A DNA stretch of 64,000 nucleotides from Whitmania pigra (lineage: Eukaryota; Annelida; Clitellata; Hirudinida; Haemopidae). Both the position numbers and the translations under genes were made by a program. Location of the stretch: assembly GCA_021613335.1 (NCBI GenBank), contig JAJTWR010000463.1, forward strand, positions 169,501 to 233,500, written 5' to 3'. Every line of letters begins with the position of its first letter. The first letter of the stretch is position 1. The notes beneath the pieces are model-generated. The model was not told the origin of the DNA and did not search any database. It saw nothing but the letters and a program-made list of their open reading frames with translations. Shown piece after piece: positions 1 to 9,253 of this stretch.

Positions 1-165
1 TAACTAAAAATAAACAAAACACTAGGAATTGGCGTTTTTTCTTTTTAATTAAATGAAATACAATTAACTAAAAATAAACAAAACACTAGGAATTGGCGTT
101 TTTCTTTTATAATTAAATAAAATACAATTAACTAAAAATAACAAAACACTACGAATTGCACTTGA
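1..165. repeat. 64-bp minisatellite, about 2.5 units, upstream of zinc-finger copy A
   Basis: The unit contains AATTGGCGTTTTTCTTTTAT followed by an AT-rich stretch ending in ACAAAACACTA. The same unit fills 1149-1600 between the two zinc-finger genes. The array runs off the left edge, so it is probably the spacer below yet another gene copy. Confidence 0.9.
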
Positions 166-213
166 AAGGTTACATAAGAACAAAGAGAGCATTCATCGCA
201 CGCATCATGAAGT

Positions 214-246
214 GGGCGGGGCTTGGCTTCGCAATAGCTATATAAG
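214..246 (+). promoter_or_regulatory. GC box and TATA box of zinc-finger copy A
   Basis: GGGCGGGG lies at 214-221 and TATATAAG at 239-246, about 85 bases before the start codon at 329. This is a normal RNA polymerase II core promoter arrangement and predicts transcription starting near 268-276. The block is repeated upstream of copy B at 1655-1687. Confidence 0.7.
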
Positions 247-328
247 GACGGAACTCGCATGAGAGGTTCATTTCACCGCTAACGCTCGTCGTGTCAACAT
301 CTCCCGCAAAAGTTGAATTTCACGTGCA

Positions 329-1039
329 ATGGCTCTTTCAATTGATGCAAAGCAACTCGAAGAGGTAGTTTTCATCTGCGACAAGTGCGACTCTTTATTC
401 AACTCGCAGGAAGAAATACAGCAGCACTTCGTGACTTGCTACGGGCTTGATCAGCAGATCCAGTCGTTCGGCGATGCAGGCGAACGCTACCAAGAAGCCA
501 CACCGACAGGAGCTTTTAATAGAAAAGCCAGGAAGCAAGAAAACAGGTGTCTCACCTGCGATAAGGTATTCGCGACGCCCTATACTCTGAAGTCGCACAT
601 GAAGTTGCACAACAATGACAGGCCCTTCAAGTGCGATGAATGCGGTATGGGTTTCGCACTCATGAGTTGCCTGAAAACTCATATGAAATGCAAGCACGTT
701 GGTCAAACTTACCGATGCCAGATATGCGGGAAAGCGCTAAAAAGTGCGCATTATCTCAGCATCCACTTGCTGATACACAAGAAAGAAAAAGAATTTAAAT
801 GCGATTTCTGCGAGAAGGATTTTGTCGATAAGCCATCGCTGAGGTTGCACTTAAGGAGCCACACTGGAGATCGACCTTTCAAGTGTCAGCACTGCGAAAA
901 GACGTTCAAGCAGACCAGTCACTTGAAAACCCACGAAAGGCTACATACCGACGAGAGGCCGTTCAAGTGCGACCGCTGTTCGAAAGAATTTCGCGAGGTG
1001 GGAAACCTGCTTGTCCACAAAAAAACTCGCCATTGCTAA
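329..1039 (+). CDS. C2H2 zinc-finger protein, tandem copy A
   Basis: Single-exon gene of 236 residues, probably a nuclear DNA-binding protein. Six canonical C2H2 fingers lie at about residues 74-94, 102-123, 130-150, 158-178, 186-206 and 214-235. They are preceded by a C2HC-like finger (C17, C20, H33, C37). Linkers such as HTGDRPFKC and HTDERPFKC are of the Krueppel type. No KRAB, BTB, SCAN or other effector domain is visible. The ATG has a purine-poor but usable context, and a TATA box and GC box lie upstream. An AATAAA at 1124-1129 follows the stop. Copy B (1917-2627) differs by one residue, E223Q. The target genes cannot be predicted from the sequence with any certainty. Confidence 0.85.
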   Translation: MALSIDAKQLEEVVFICDKCDSLFNSQEEIQQHFVTCYGLDQQIQSFGDAGERYQEATPTGAFNRKARKQENRCLTCDKVFATPYTLKSHMKLHNNDRPFKCDECGMGFALMSCLKTHMKCKHVGQTYRCQICGKALKSAHYLSIHLLIHKKEKEFKCDFCEKDFVDKPSLRLHLRSHTGDRPFKCQHCEKTFKQTSHLKTHERLHTDERPFKCDRCSKEFREVGNLLVHKKTRHC

Positions 1040-1123
1040 AACATTCGGTGGGAAAGTGGATTGGTGGCGGAAAGGCATTGCGTGTCACAATTGATATTTA
1101 TTATTATTTCTTATTTGTGTCTC

Positions 1124-1129
1124 AATAAA
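1124..1129 (+). terminator. Poly(A) signal of zinc-finger copy A
   Basis: AATAAA lies 85 bases after the stop codon and is followed by an A-rich run, after which the 64-bp array starts. Copy B has lost this 3' end to the LINE. Confidence 0.6.
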
Positions 1130-1148
1130 TGCATAGTCTTTAAAAAAT

Positions 1149-1600
1149 AATTGGCGTTTTTCTTTTATAATTAAATAAAATACAATTAACTAAAAAAACA
1201 AAACACTAGGAATTGGCGTTTTTCTTTTATAATTAAATAAAATACAATTAACTAAAAATAAACAAAACACTAGGAATTGGCGTTTTTTTTTTATAATTAA
1301 ATGAAATACAATTAACTAAAAATAAACAAAACACTAGGAATTGGCGTTTTTCTTTTATAATTAAATAAAATACAATTAACTAAAAATAAACAAAACACTA
1401 GGAATTGGCGTTTTTCTTTTATAATTAAATAAAATACAATTAACTAAAAATAAACAAAACACTAGGAATTGGCGTTTTTCTTTTATAATTAAATGAAATA
1501 CAATTAACTAAAAATAAACAAAACACTAGGAATTGGCGTTTTTCTTTTATAATTAAATAAAATACAATTAACTAAAAATAAACAAAACACTACGAATTGC
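1149..1600. repeat. 64-bp minisatellite, about 7 units, between the zinc-finger copies
   Basis: Head-to-tail units, nearly identical to each other, with one-base indels in the T and A runs. The last unit runs directly into the promoter-proximal sequence of copy B, in the same way that the array at 1-165 runs into copy A. The array is therefore part of the duplicated unit. Confidence 0.92.
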
Positions 1601-1654
1601 ACTTGAAAGGTTACATAAGAACAAAGAGAGCATTCATCGCACGCATCATGAAGT

Positions 1655-1687
1655 GGGCGGGGCTTGGCTTCGCAATAGCTATATAAG
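1655..1687 (+). promoter_or_regulatory. GC box and TATA box of zinc-finger copy B
   Basis: Exact repeat of the copy A promoter (GGGCGGGG at 1655-1662, TATATAAG at 1680-1687), offset by 1441 bases. A SINE is inserted 16 bases after the TATA box, so the start site and 5' untranslated region of this copy are altered. Confidence 0.65.
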
Positions 1688-1702
1688 GACGGAACTCGCA
1701 TG

Positions 1703-1862
1703 AGAGGTTCATTTCGTGCGCCCGCATGGCCTAACGGTTAAGGCTGCGCCTCTCACGATGGCAGCACGGGGTTCAAGCCTCGCCGCGGGTGCACCGTCCT
1801 AATCATCTAGCTATGCAACGGACGTTAATAAAACATTTCAAACATTTCTAGAGGTTCATTTC
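1703..1862 (+). mobile_element. tRNA-derived SINE with 13-bp target-site duplication
   Basis: AGAGGTTCATTTC is present at 1703-1715 and again at 1850-1862; copy A has it once (262-274). The 134-bp insert at 1716-1849 starts with a tRNA-like head. The acceptor strands GTGCGCC and GGTGCAC pair over 7 positions with one G-U. TGGCCTAACGG is a good pol III A box and GGTTCAAGCC a good B box. The loop CTCTCAC looks like tRNA-Glu(CTC), but the anticodon stem is decayed. The body from 1796 on matches the 3' end of the LINE at 7314-7350. It is a SINE and not a working tRNA gene. Confidence 0.88.
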
Positions 1863-1916
1863 ACCGCTAACGCTCGTCGTGTCAACATCTCCCGCAAAAG
1901 TTGAATTTCACGTGCA

Positions 1917-2627
1917 ATGGCTCTTTCAATTGATGCAAAGCAACTCGAAGAGGTAGTTTTCATCTGCGACAAGTGCGACTCTTTATTCAACTCGCAGGAA
2001 GAAATACAGCAGCACTTCGTGACTTGCTACGGGCTTGATCAGCAGATCCAGTCGTTCGGCGATGCAGGCGAACGCTACCAAGAAGCCACACCGACAGGAG
2101 CTTTTAATAGAAAAGCCAGGAAGCAAGAAAACAGGTGTCTCACCTGCGATAAGGTATTCGCGACGCCCTATACTCTGAAGTCGCACATGAAGTTGCACAA
2201 CAATGACAGGCCCTTCAAGTGCGATGAATGCGGTATGGGTTTCGCACTCATGAGTTGCCTGAAAACTCATATGAAATGCAAGCACGTTGGTCAAACTTAC
2301 CGATGCCAGATATGCGGGAAAGCGCTAAAAAGTGCGCATTATCTCAGCATCCACTTGCTGATACACAAGAAAGAAAAAGAATTTAAATGCGATTTCTGCG
2401 AGAAGGATTTTGTCGATAAGCCATCGCTGAGGTTGCACTTAAGGAGCCACACTGGAGATCGACCTTTCAAGTGTCAGCACTGCGAAAAGACGTTCAAGCA
2501 GACCAGTCACTTGAAAACCCACGAAAGGCTACATACCGACGAGAGGCCGTTCAAGTGCGACCGCTGTTCGAAAGAATTTCGCCAGGTGGGAAACCTGCTT
2601 GTCCACAAAAAAACTCGCCATTGCTAA
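1917..2627 (+). CDS. C2H2 zinc-finger protein, tandem copy B
   Basis: Same 236-residue protein as copy A, with one amino-acid change (E223Q, codon 2583-2585) in the last finger. The seven-finger layout is otherwise unchanged. The 5' untranslated region carries the SINE insertion. The 3' untranslated region is lost about 60 bases after the stop, where sequence of the non-LTR element begins. It therefore has no poly(A) signal of its own in the position used by copy A. Near-identity argues for a recent duplication or gene conversion. Whether it is expressed is unknown. Confidence 0.82.
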   Translation: MALSIDAKQLEEVVFICDKCDSLFNSQEEIQQHFVTCYGLDQQIQSFGDAGERYQEATPTGAFNRKARKQENRCLTCDKVFATPYTLKSHMKLHNNDRPFKCDECGMGFALMSCLKTHMKCKHVGQTYRCQICGKALKSAHYLSIHLLIHKKEKEFKCDFCEKDFVDKPSLRLHLRSHTGDRPFKCQHCEKTFKQTSHLKTHERLHTDERPFKCDRCSKEFRQVGNLLVHKKTRHC

Positions 2628-2687
2628 AACATTCTGTGGGAAAGTGGATTGGTGGCGGAAAGGCATTGCGTGTCACAATTGATATTG

Positions 2688-3493
2688 TTGGAGGACAGAA
2701 GATAACCACATCAGTGGTTATTCTTTCCTTTAACGATAATAAGTTTAAAGATAAAGTTAAAATAGGATATTTAACTTTTAAAGTTAAACCTTTTATTAGA
2801 GAACCCGTAATATGTTTCAATTGCAATGGCTATGGTCACATAGCCATAAATTGCACTAATAAGGCTAAGTGTCCCAGATGTCTGGGCGAGCATTCTTTAA
2901 AAGAATGTACAAATCAAAATTTAAAAGATATGAAATGCGCTACCTGTGGCAGCACCAGTCATTATACTGGACAGGCTGTTTGCCCTCAGCGCAAAATATC
3001 TAAGGAAGCTATATCTTTAAAAGTCACTAAACATTTAAGTTATGCTAAAGCCCTTACGGCTGCTAAAAATAAGATTGAGAAGGTTCAGCTTGCTCCCTCT
3101 TCTAAGATTGCAGAGGTTTCTCAGCAAACCTCTGCTGTCAATCAAACTTTGCAGGCTGAAATCTCTCAACCTAATAAGTTAATAACCAAGAAAAAATCAA
3201 AAAAATCTAAGAATAATAACAAAAATAAAAATAAGAATGAAAATCACGTATCTGTCGAGACACCTGTGGAGAAACAGTTGAGTATCTCCACTTCTTTCCT
3301 TGGCAGATTAATTACAAAAATTTCTGAACAGATAAATCTCAGGTTTCAAGGAGGCAACAAGGAGCAATTCTTGGATGTCCTTAGTCATGTCTGCATGCTA
3401 GCCTTTGAATGTATGCAGGAGGATTCTGTGAATGAAGATGTCCGTCTAGCAACTAAAGCAAGTTTAGCCTCATCCTCAGTTCATCATGGATAA
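2688..3493 (+). pseudogene. LINE ORF1, gag-like protein with zinc knuckles, N-terminus missing
   Basis: Nucleic-acid-binding ORF1 of the retrotransposon. Three knuckles are visible in order: CFNCNGYGHIAINC (CX2CX4HX4C), then CPRCLGEHSLKEC, then CATCGSTSHYTGQAVC. A lysine-rich stretch and a C-terminal tail follow. The frame is open upstream into zinc-finger copy B in a different reading frame (from 2471), so no authentic start codon is seen. The stop overlaps the ORF2 start by 8 bases (ATGGATAA at 3486-3493), a common arrangement for coupled ORF2 translation. It is a fragment and probably inactive alone. Confidence 0.8.
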
Positions 3494-6400
3494 TGCCATT
3501 AACATTATCCAATGGAACTGTCAGGGAATCAGTCCTAAATCCGGTGAATTCGTTTCCTTTTTGAATTCATTAAAAACTTTACCTGATATTATCTTGCTTC
3601 AAGAGACTTTTCTTAAAAGCAAGAATATTTTTAAACTTAAAGGTTACCAAGTCGAAAGATTCGATTGTCCTGATGATGTCTTGCATGGCGGCATCCTTAC
3701 TTGTGTAAGGGAAGGTTTGTCATATAGTACAGCTGTGGTATGTGAGGATCCTCAATGCCAATCTACCACGATCTTAATGAAATAAAGGCAGCTCAAGATT
3801 GTCAATTTTTATGCACCTCCTCGGAAAATTTTTTCTAGAGATGCATTGGAAACTGTTTTGAGTCACCAAGATACTATTGTATGCGGAGATTTAAATGCCC
3901 ATTCTCCCATTTTTGGAGCTAGTCGCTCCGATGCGAGAGGTAGGATTGTGGAAGATTTGGCACTAAACTTGAACTTGGTCATTTTAAATTCAGGTGCGGT
4001 TACACACATAGCCCACAACGGTAATCCATCACCCATTGATGTTTCATTGGCCTCTCCGCATTGGGCGGCCAAGACTACTTGGAAGGTCCTCCACTCAAGC
4101 CTTGGCAGCGATCATCTCATCATTCAGATGACGATCAATGACAAGGCTTTATTCGAGGACTTGAGACCATCGACAATCAACTTGAGGTCACTCAACTGGA
4201 ACTCTTTTCAGGTTAAGTGTTCCTCTCTCATTCACCAGGAGCTACCATCTAATGACCTGGAGGAAAACACGAAATTTGTCTCTGACTCCATCGCAAGTGC
4301 AGCCTTAGACAGCTCTTCTTTTTACAAGGGAAGACGTAAGAGGCCTCTCGTTCCGTACTGGAACAATGACTGCAAGGAGGCCGTCATAGTCAGAAATAAA
4401 AAGAGAGCTGTTTTTCGGCGACTTCGTTCGGAGGCGAGTCTAGAGGAATACAAGAGGGCTAAGGGTCAAGCTCAGTGGACCATTAAGAATGCGAAAAGAG
4501 AATACTGGCAAATGCATTGCTCTGGTTTTAATGGTTCAACGGGTGTTGCTGCTCTTTGGAGATCCATTAAGGGGATGAATGGCAATCGCACAGATCCACG
4601 AATCCCTCCAATTGCCTCTCTCTCTGGCGGTCCACTTGGAAACTCAGAGAAAGCAGGCATGCTCGCCCGAACCTTTGCACAAGCTAGCAGTAATGCGAAC
4701 CTTTACCCACTCTTCGCACATGTCAAAACTACGTTCATGCTGTCTCCGGAACTTTTTGTGCCGGAGGACTCTCCCATGTCTGATCCCATAAGTATCTCTG
4801 AAGTCTTTGATGCACTACGGAACTGCGGGAACACTTCCCCAGGTCCTGACGGCATCCATTATGAGATGATTAGAAGGCTCCCAAGCACCAGTCTCAAAGG
4901 GATCGTGGCTCTCTTCAACCAGTCCTGGTTATCAGGAACGGTTCCCTCATTATGGAAGAGAGCCATGGTCGTCCCAATCCCTAAGAAAGGGAAGCCTCCT
5001 GCTCTTCCTTCTTCCTATCGGCCTATCTCTTTGACCTCCACTCTCTGCAAACTCCTGGAGAGGGTGATTGCTACGAGACTCCGGTGGTTCCTAGAGAGCA
5101 GAGACCTGTTGAATCATTATCAAGCGGGTTTTAGAAGAGCTCGTGGCTGTGTGGATCACATAGTCAGGCTGACAAGGGACATTGCTGCATCTTCGACCAA
5201 GAAAAGGAAGACTCTAGGAGTTTTTCTTGATATGGAAAAAGCATTTGATATGGTTTGGAGAGAGGGGATCATTAATCAACTTTCAAGGATGGGAGTTAAG
5301 GGGAGACCCTTAATGTGGATTCATAATATCCTCCAGGATAGAAGTATCCAAGTGAGGGTTGGATTGTCTCTCTCCGAACCGGTTGTCTTAGAAAATGGTA
5401 CCCCACAGGGCAGTATCCTTAGTCCACTTCTTTTCATCATCATGATGAATTCGATGCCAGAACCTTTGAATGGAGTCGAGCTGTCTATGTATGCTGATGA
5501 CATTGCTCTCTGGACGGTCGGGACGTCCGTAGAAGTAATGACAGCGAAAATGCAGAAACAGCTTGACATTATGGCTAAGTTTCTTACTGATAATGGTTTT
5601 AAGATATCTGCAGCTAAATCACAAGCAGTTCTTTTTTCAGAATTCCCGAACCGGACGATGAATGAAAGTATCAGATTGAAGATTGGAGTGGAGGTGATTC
5701 CCCTGTCTAAAACAGCCACCTTTTTAGGAATCGTCTTGGACGAAAGACTAAACTGGTCGGCACATGCAGAGTTCGTCAAGACTCGGTGCTTCAAGCGACT
5801 CAACGCTATGAAAGCCATTTCAGGCAGTTCTTGGGGGGCGAACAAGACCTCGCTCCTCACTGTTTACAGAGCCACCATTCGCTCTGTTTTAGATTTTGGT
5901 TGTGAAGTAATTGACCTGGGGTGCAAGCAGATCAGAGCCATCTACGACAGTATTCAGTATCAGGCGCTGAGGATCTGCTGCGGTGCCATGAAGGGCACAA
6001 GTGCCTCGTCTTTGCGGGTAGAGTGCGGTGAGCTTCCTCTCGACCTCCGTCGTAAGAAGCTCATGGCGCACCACGCCCTCAGGTCTTTTGCTACAAATAA
6101 CGAACTTGTTAAAGATGTATATTTCTTTTCAGACTTTTGGTCCCAGGCTGAAGTGAGGCTCCACTGCAGAATGAGACTTCGAGGCGAGGAGCCCCCGTAC
6201 AAGAAAATCGAGTCTGTCATTCAAGCAGATCTCCTGGAAGACGTCAGGGAGGAACCTCTCAGATGCCCTCCATGGAGTCTGAGAAAACCGACTATCGATA
6301 CCTCGACCCTCTCCTTCGAAACTGACAATCCTTTGCGGATGTTGGTTTCAAGGGAGAAAATAGAGGATCTCCAGGGCAGCCTCTTCTGCTACACGGATGC

Positions 6401-7248
6401 CTCTACGTCTGAGGACAACAGGGCTGGAATTGGGATTTATATTCCAAAGAAAGACGTCAGAATCAGCATCAGGGCGTCGAGTCACAGCTGCATCAGTTCC
6501 ATCAGAATTAGCAGCCATTGAGCGGTGCTTGCAATTTGTCAAGGAAGCCTATCGAGAGGAATTTTTTGACATTGTCGTCCTAAGCGATTCGCTTAGTGCA
6601 CTAGAGGCACTAAAGGACGGCAATAATTATGATACTGATATTAAAAATTTACAAATTCTTATTTCAGATATTCAAGGAACTGGCAGAAAGGTCACTCTCA
6701 TCTGGGTCCCTGCCCATGTTGGTATCCCTGGTAATGAGAAAGCTGATGCCCTGGCTAAAGCAGCCACAGCAAGGGACCAGATAGATTACCGGATCCTGGC
6801 GTCTATCAAGGATGTCAAAAGGATTGTGGCTCGCAACATCCTCCAACAATGGCAGACCAGATGGGATGAAGATCCTCGAAGCCAACATTACAAGTCCATA
6901 GAGAAACAAGTGTCGACGAAGAGCAAGTTCCAATGTGTCTCAAGGAGGAAGGAGGTTCTCACCTCCAGACTCCGAGTTGGAAAGTGTGCTCTGAATCAGC
7001 ACTTGTTTCTCTTCAAACGTCATACCGATGGGAAGTGTTCCACCTGCCCTCAGGAAGACGAAAATGTGCAACATTTCCTCATGGAATGTCCAGCTCAGTC
7101 TGTCCTGAGGAGAGAAATTAGAATGGCCACAAATCTATCCGATATGAGTTTTATGCTTAGCAATCCAGCAAGTGTGGACATCATTTATCGGTGGATTTCC
7201 AAGAACAGACATGACCATTTACAATTTTACTTTCTTTCATTATTCTAA
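3486..7248 (+). pseudogene. LINE ORF2 polyprotein (endonuclease, reverse transcriptase, RNase H), two lesions
   Basis: The protein would nick target DNA and copy the element RNA. The APE endonuclease shows NIIQWNCQGI, LLQETFL, GDLNAHSP and GSDH. The RT shows YRPISLTSTLCKLLERV, FLDMEKAFDMVW, NGTPQGSILSPLLF and the catalytic YADD box intact. RNase H shows CYTDAS, SELAAIE, VLSDSLSAL and GNEKADALAKAA. A final CX2CX8HX4C motif (CSTCPQEDENVQHFLMEC) follows. Two breaks are seen. An in-frame TAA at 3783-3785 falls inside the endonuclease. A one-step frameshift near 6470-6510 lies inside RNase H, where reading passes from frame 3 to frame 1. The few lesions indicate a recently dead copy. Confidence 0.88.
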
Positions 7249-7313
7249 CACGTTTCATTATTTTTCATTATTCTAACACGTTTCATTATTTTTAATTACT
7301 AACACTAACTAAA

Positions 7314-7377
7314 GTCCGAATCATCTCTGTTATGCAAAGGACTATAATCAAATAAACAAACAAACAAACAAACAAAC
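7314..7377 (+). repeat. LINE 3' tail: GTCC...GGAC stem-loop plus (CAAA)n
   Basis: The segment starts GTCCGAATCATCTCTGTTAT, closes with GGAC and ends in a CAAA run. The same arrangement ends the SINE at 1796-1835 and forms the tail-only insert at 13792-13843. It is the likely recognition site for the element's reverse transcriptase. Confidence 0.8.
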
Positions 7378-7485
7378 ATGAGAGGTTCATTTCACCGCTA
7401 ACGCTCGTCGTGTCAACGAGGTTGCACTTAAGGAGCCACACTGGAGATCGACCTTTCAAGTGTCAGCACTGCGAAAAGACTTTCA
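7378..7485 (+). pseudogene. Rearranged fragment of a third zinc-finger copy
   Basis: About 40 bases match the copy A 5' untranslated region (259-298). They join directly to about 63 bases matching copy A 841-903 (finger 4-6 region), so some 540 bases of gene are missing at the junction. Homology ends at GCGAAAAGAC; the next bases form an inverted repeat with it (GTCTTTTTCGC). It cannot encode a protein. Confidence 0.82.
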
Positions 7486-7489
7486 TGTC

Positions 7490-8068
7490 TTTTTCGCCTG
7501 GTTGGAAATTACAAAAAAACATAATTGATGTTTAATGTTATTGTTTCCTGTCACGAAATATTATATATTTTTGTTAACTTGGATTCAGCTTCTACTCGCC
7601 GAGATCGTTCTTTTATTTTTTAGATTATTCAAATAAATCCTATTATTTACGCGGTATCAAACAAATTGTTAAATAACTGTTTTATTAGTGTTAATTTTTA
7701 AAAGTATTTACTGAAATTCTCATCAGGAAATAAATGTTTTCGAAGCACTTTCGGATTTTTATGGTCATTTTGGATTTCGGAACTCAATCTGTTTGCCAGA
7801 TAAAATGTTTAGACTTTACCCTGTTTTGTCAATAAATTTTTTTTTGGTCTTCCTCCTATTTTACTTGAACATGTCTCGAATATTTATTCGTTTATTCAAT
7901 TTGTTTTATTTTAAGAATAGTTAAGCAAGAATAAATATTAGATAATCATGTAAATTGAACAAATGAACTCATTCCTACGACTGATACAAATTCTCAGCCA
8001 TACTTTCATCAACATGCATATTAACATTTAAAAATAAACGAAACTCGATGTAGAATCAAATCCCCTTC
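7490..8068. other. AT-rich intergenic DNA, nothing recognised
   Basis: No open frame of note, no repeat unit and no RNA gene seen. It separates the zinc-finger/LINE block from the minus-strand Ig gene and probably includes that gene's 3' untranslated region. Confidence 0.5.
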
Positions 8069-9253
8069 TTAATCTTCGATTTTACCCTTCAAGTCGGTTT
8101 TACGTTTTGTAATGTTATGAACTTTACTACTCTTTTTCTTCCTGTGCTTTTTGGCGCCATCATCCTCCTTCTTGGCAACGTAGACGAACAATTGTTGTGA
8201 ATCTGATTTCTTTTTGCTTTTGCTTGTCACTCTGAACGTATATAGACCGGAGTCTTTTGAAGTGACATTGTGAATCCTCAATCTCACGTCGGTCCACTGT
8301 TTGTACAAGTGCTGACCACTCTGAGAAATCAGGAATTTTATCATTAATGATAATAATAATAATAATAAAAAGAATAACATAGTAATATTAATATCAGTTA
8401 TAATATCTATAGTAATTATATATATAATAATAAAATTGTTTTCGAATTTGTTAAAACTAATAATGTGCCAAAATAGCGATATATGTACATTGAAAATACA
8501 AATATTAGTATAAAATATATTTATAAATATCACGAATGTTTTTATAAAAATTGTAATTTAAAAAAATAAATCTAAGGATTACTAATTTTATAAAATGTTA
8601 GCAGCAATTCATATTCATAATTCATAGATGCATTCATTCACAGACCTTTAAAACGTGAGGAGAAATGACTTGAGTGTATCTTTTCTTGCGATCCAGATGG
8701 TTATGTATCCTAGCGACACCTAGAAAAACATACTTTTACGTGTAACGGGTAATATTGCTTATTTTCATAACTTAATTGAAATTGTGACATAAATCTCAAT
8801 AATAAATGCTGTAAAATCATTTTCTAACAAATATTTATATCTAATTATATTGAGATTTTTAAAATCAGTTTTTTATAGAAAATTCGTTGATAAGAATATT
8901 TTGGGCACACAAAGTATGAGTGGGACCATAAATAAATTTCATTGTAAAGAATATATCGTTATTGAGATGTTCTTTATAAAGTGGTTTTACTGCATCTCAT
9001 GATATTTCATAATTGATTCTTGAAAACTAAAAGGCTTTCAGGGAAGATCCATCACAATCATTGACAGTTGAACTACTTAGGGTTAATAAAAAAATTTAAA
9101 AGTTAAATATCTACGATAAGTAAGCATAATTACGTCGTAACCAAAAATTTATGGTTAGTGGTTTTAAAATCTTACCATTTTTGGAAAAAATAGGTCTATG
9201 TCCATGAAACCAGGTCACCGATCCAATGTGACCAATGACGTTGCAGTAGAGAT
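8069..9253 (-). CDS. Ig-like domain protein, last three exons (5' part not found)
   Basis: Three minus-strand exons fit together in phase: 9253-9176, 8719-8646 and 8320-8069 (stop included). Each is bounded by AG/GT. Joined, they give about 133 residues spanning an Ig fold: LYCNVIG (B strand Cys), VTWFHG (C strand Trp) and LRIHNVTSKDSGLYTFRV (E-F strands). The usual F-strand cysteine of the YxC motif is Phe here (YTF), so the canonical disulfide cannot form. A very basic tail (AKKHRKKKSSK and onward) ends the protein. NVTS is a possible glycosylation site. No signal peptide or first exon was located with confidence upstream of 9253. An extracellular or cell-surface role is inferred from the Ig fold only; I do not recognise the family. 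Confidence 0.55.

Larger units (their letters stand above)
2688..7377 (+). mobile_element. Non-LTR retrotransposon (gag-like ORF1, APE endonuclease, RT, RNase H), 5'-truncated
   Basis: Homology to zinc-finger copy A stops at about 2687, and LINE sequence runs to a (CAAA)n tail at about 7352-7377. The domain order (zinc knuckles; APE endonuclease; RT; RNase H; C-terminal CCHC) is that of the I/Jockey/R1-type superclades. The 3' region has a short direct repeat (TTCTAACACGTTTCATTATT at about 7241 and 7271) and the shared tail at 7314-7350. The 5' end is missing because ORF1 starts inside the gag domain. No target-site duplication is found across the element, so its 5' side was rearranged or formed by template switching. 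Confidence 0.9.

Noticed and set aside
395..706. 103-codon minus-strand frame inside the zinc-finger gene (also 1983-2294)
   Set aside because: Shadow of the zinc-finger coding sequence; identical in both copies only because the gene is duplicated.
1716..1795. Functional tRNA-Glu gene
   Set aside because: The acceptor stem and boxes are good, but the anticodon stem is decayed, a LINE-related tail follows and target-site duplications flank it, so it is a SINE.
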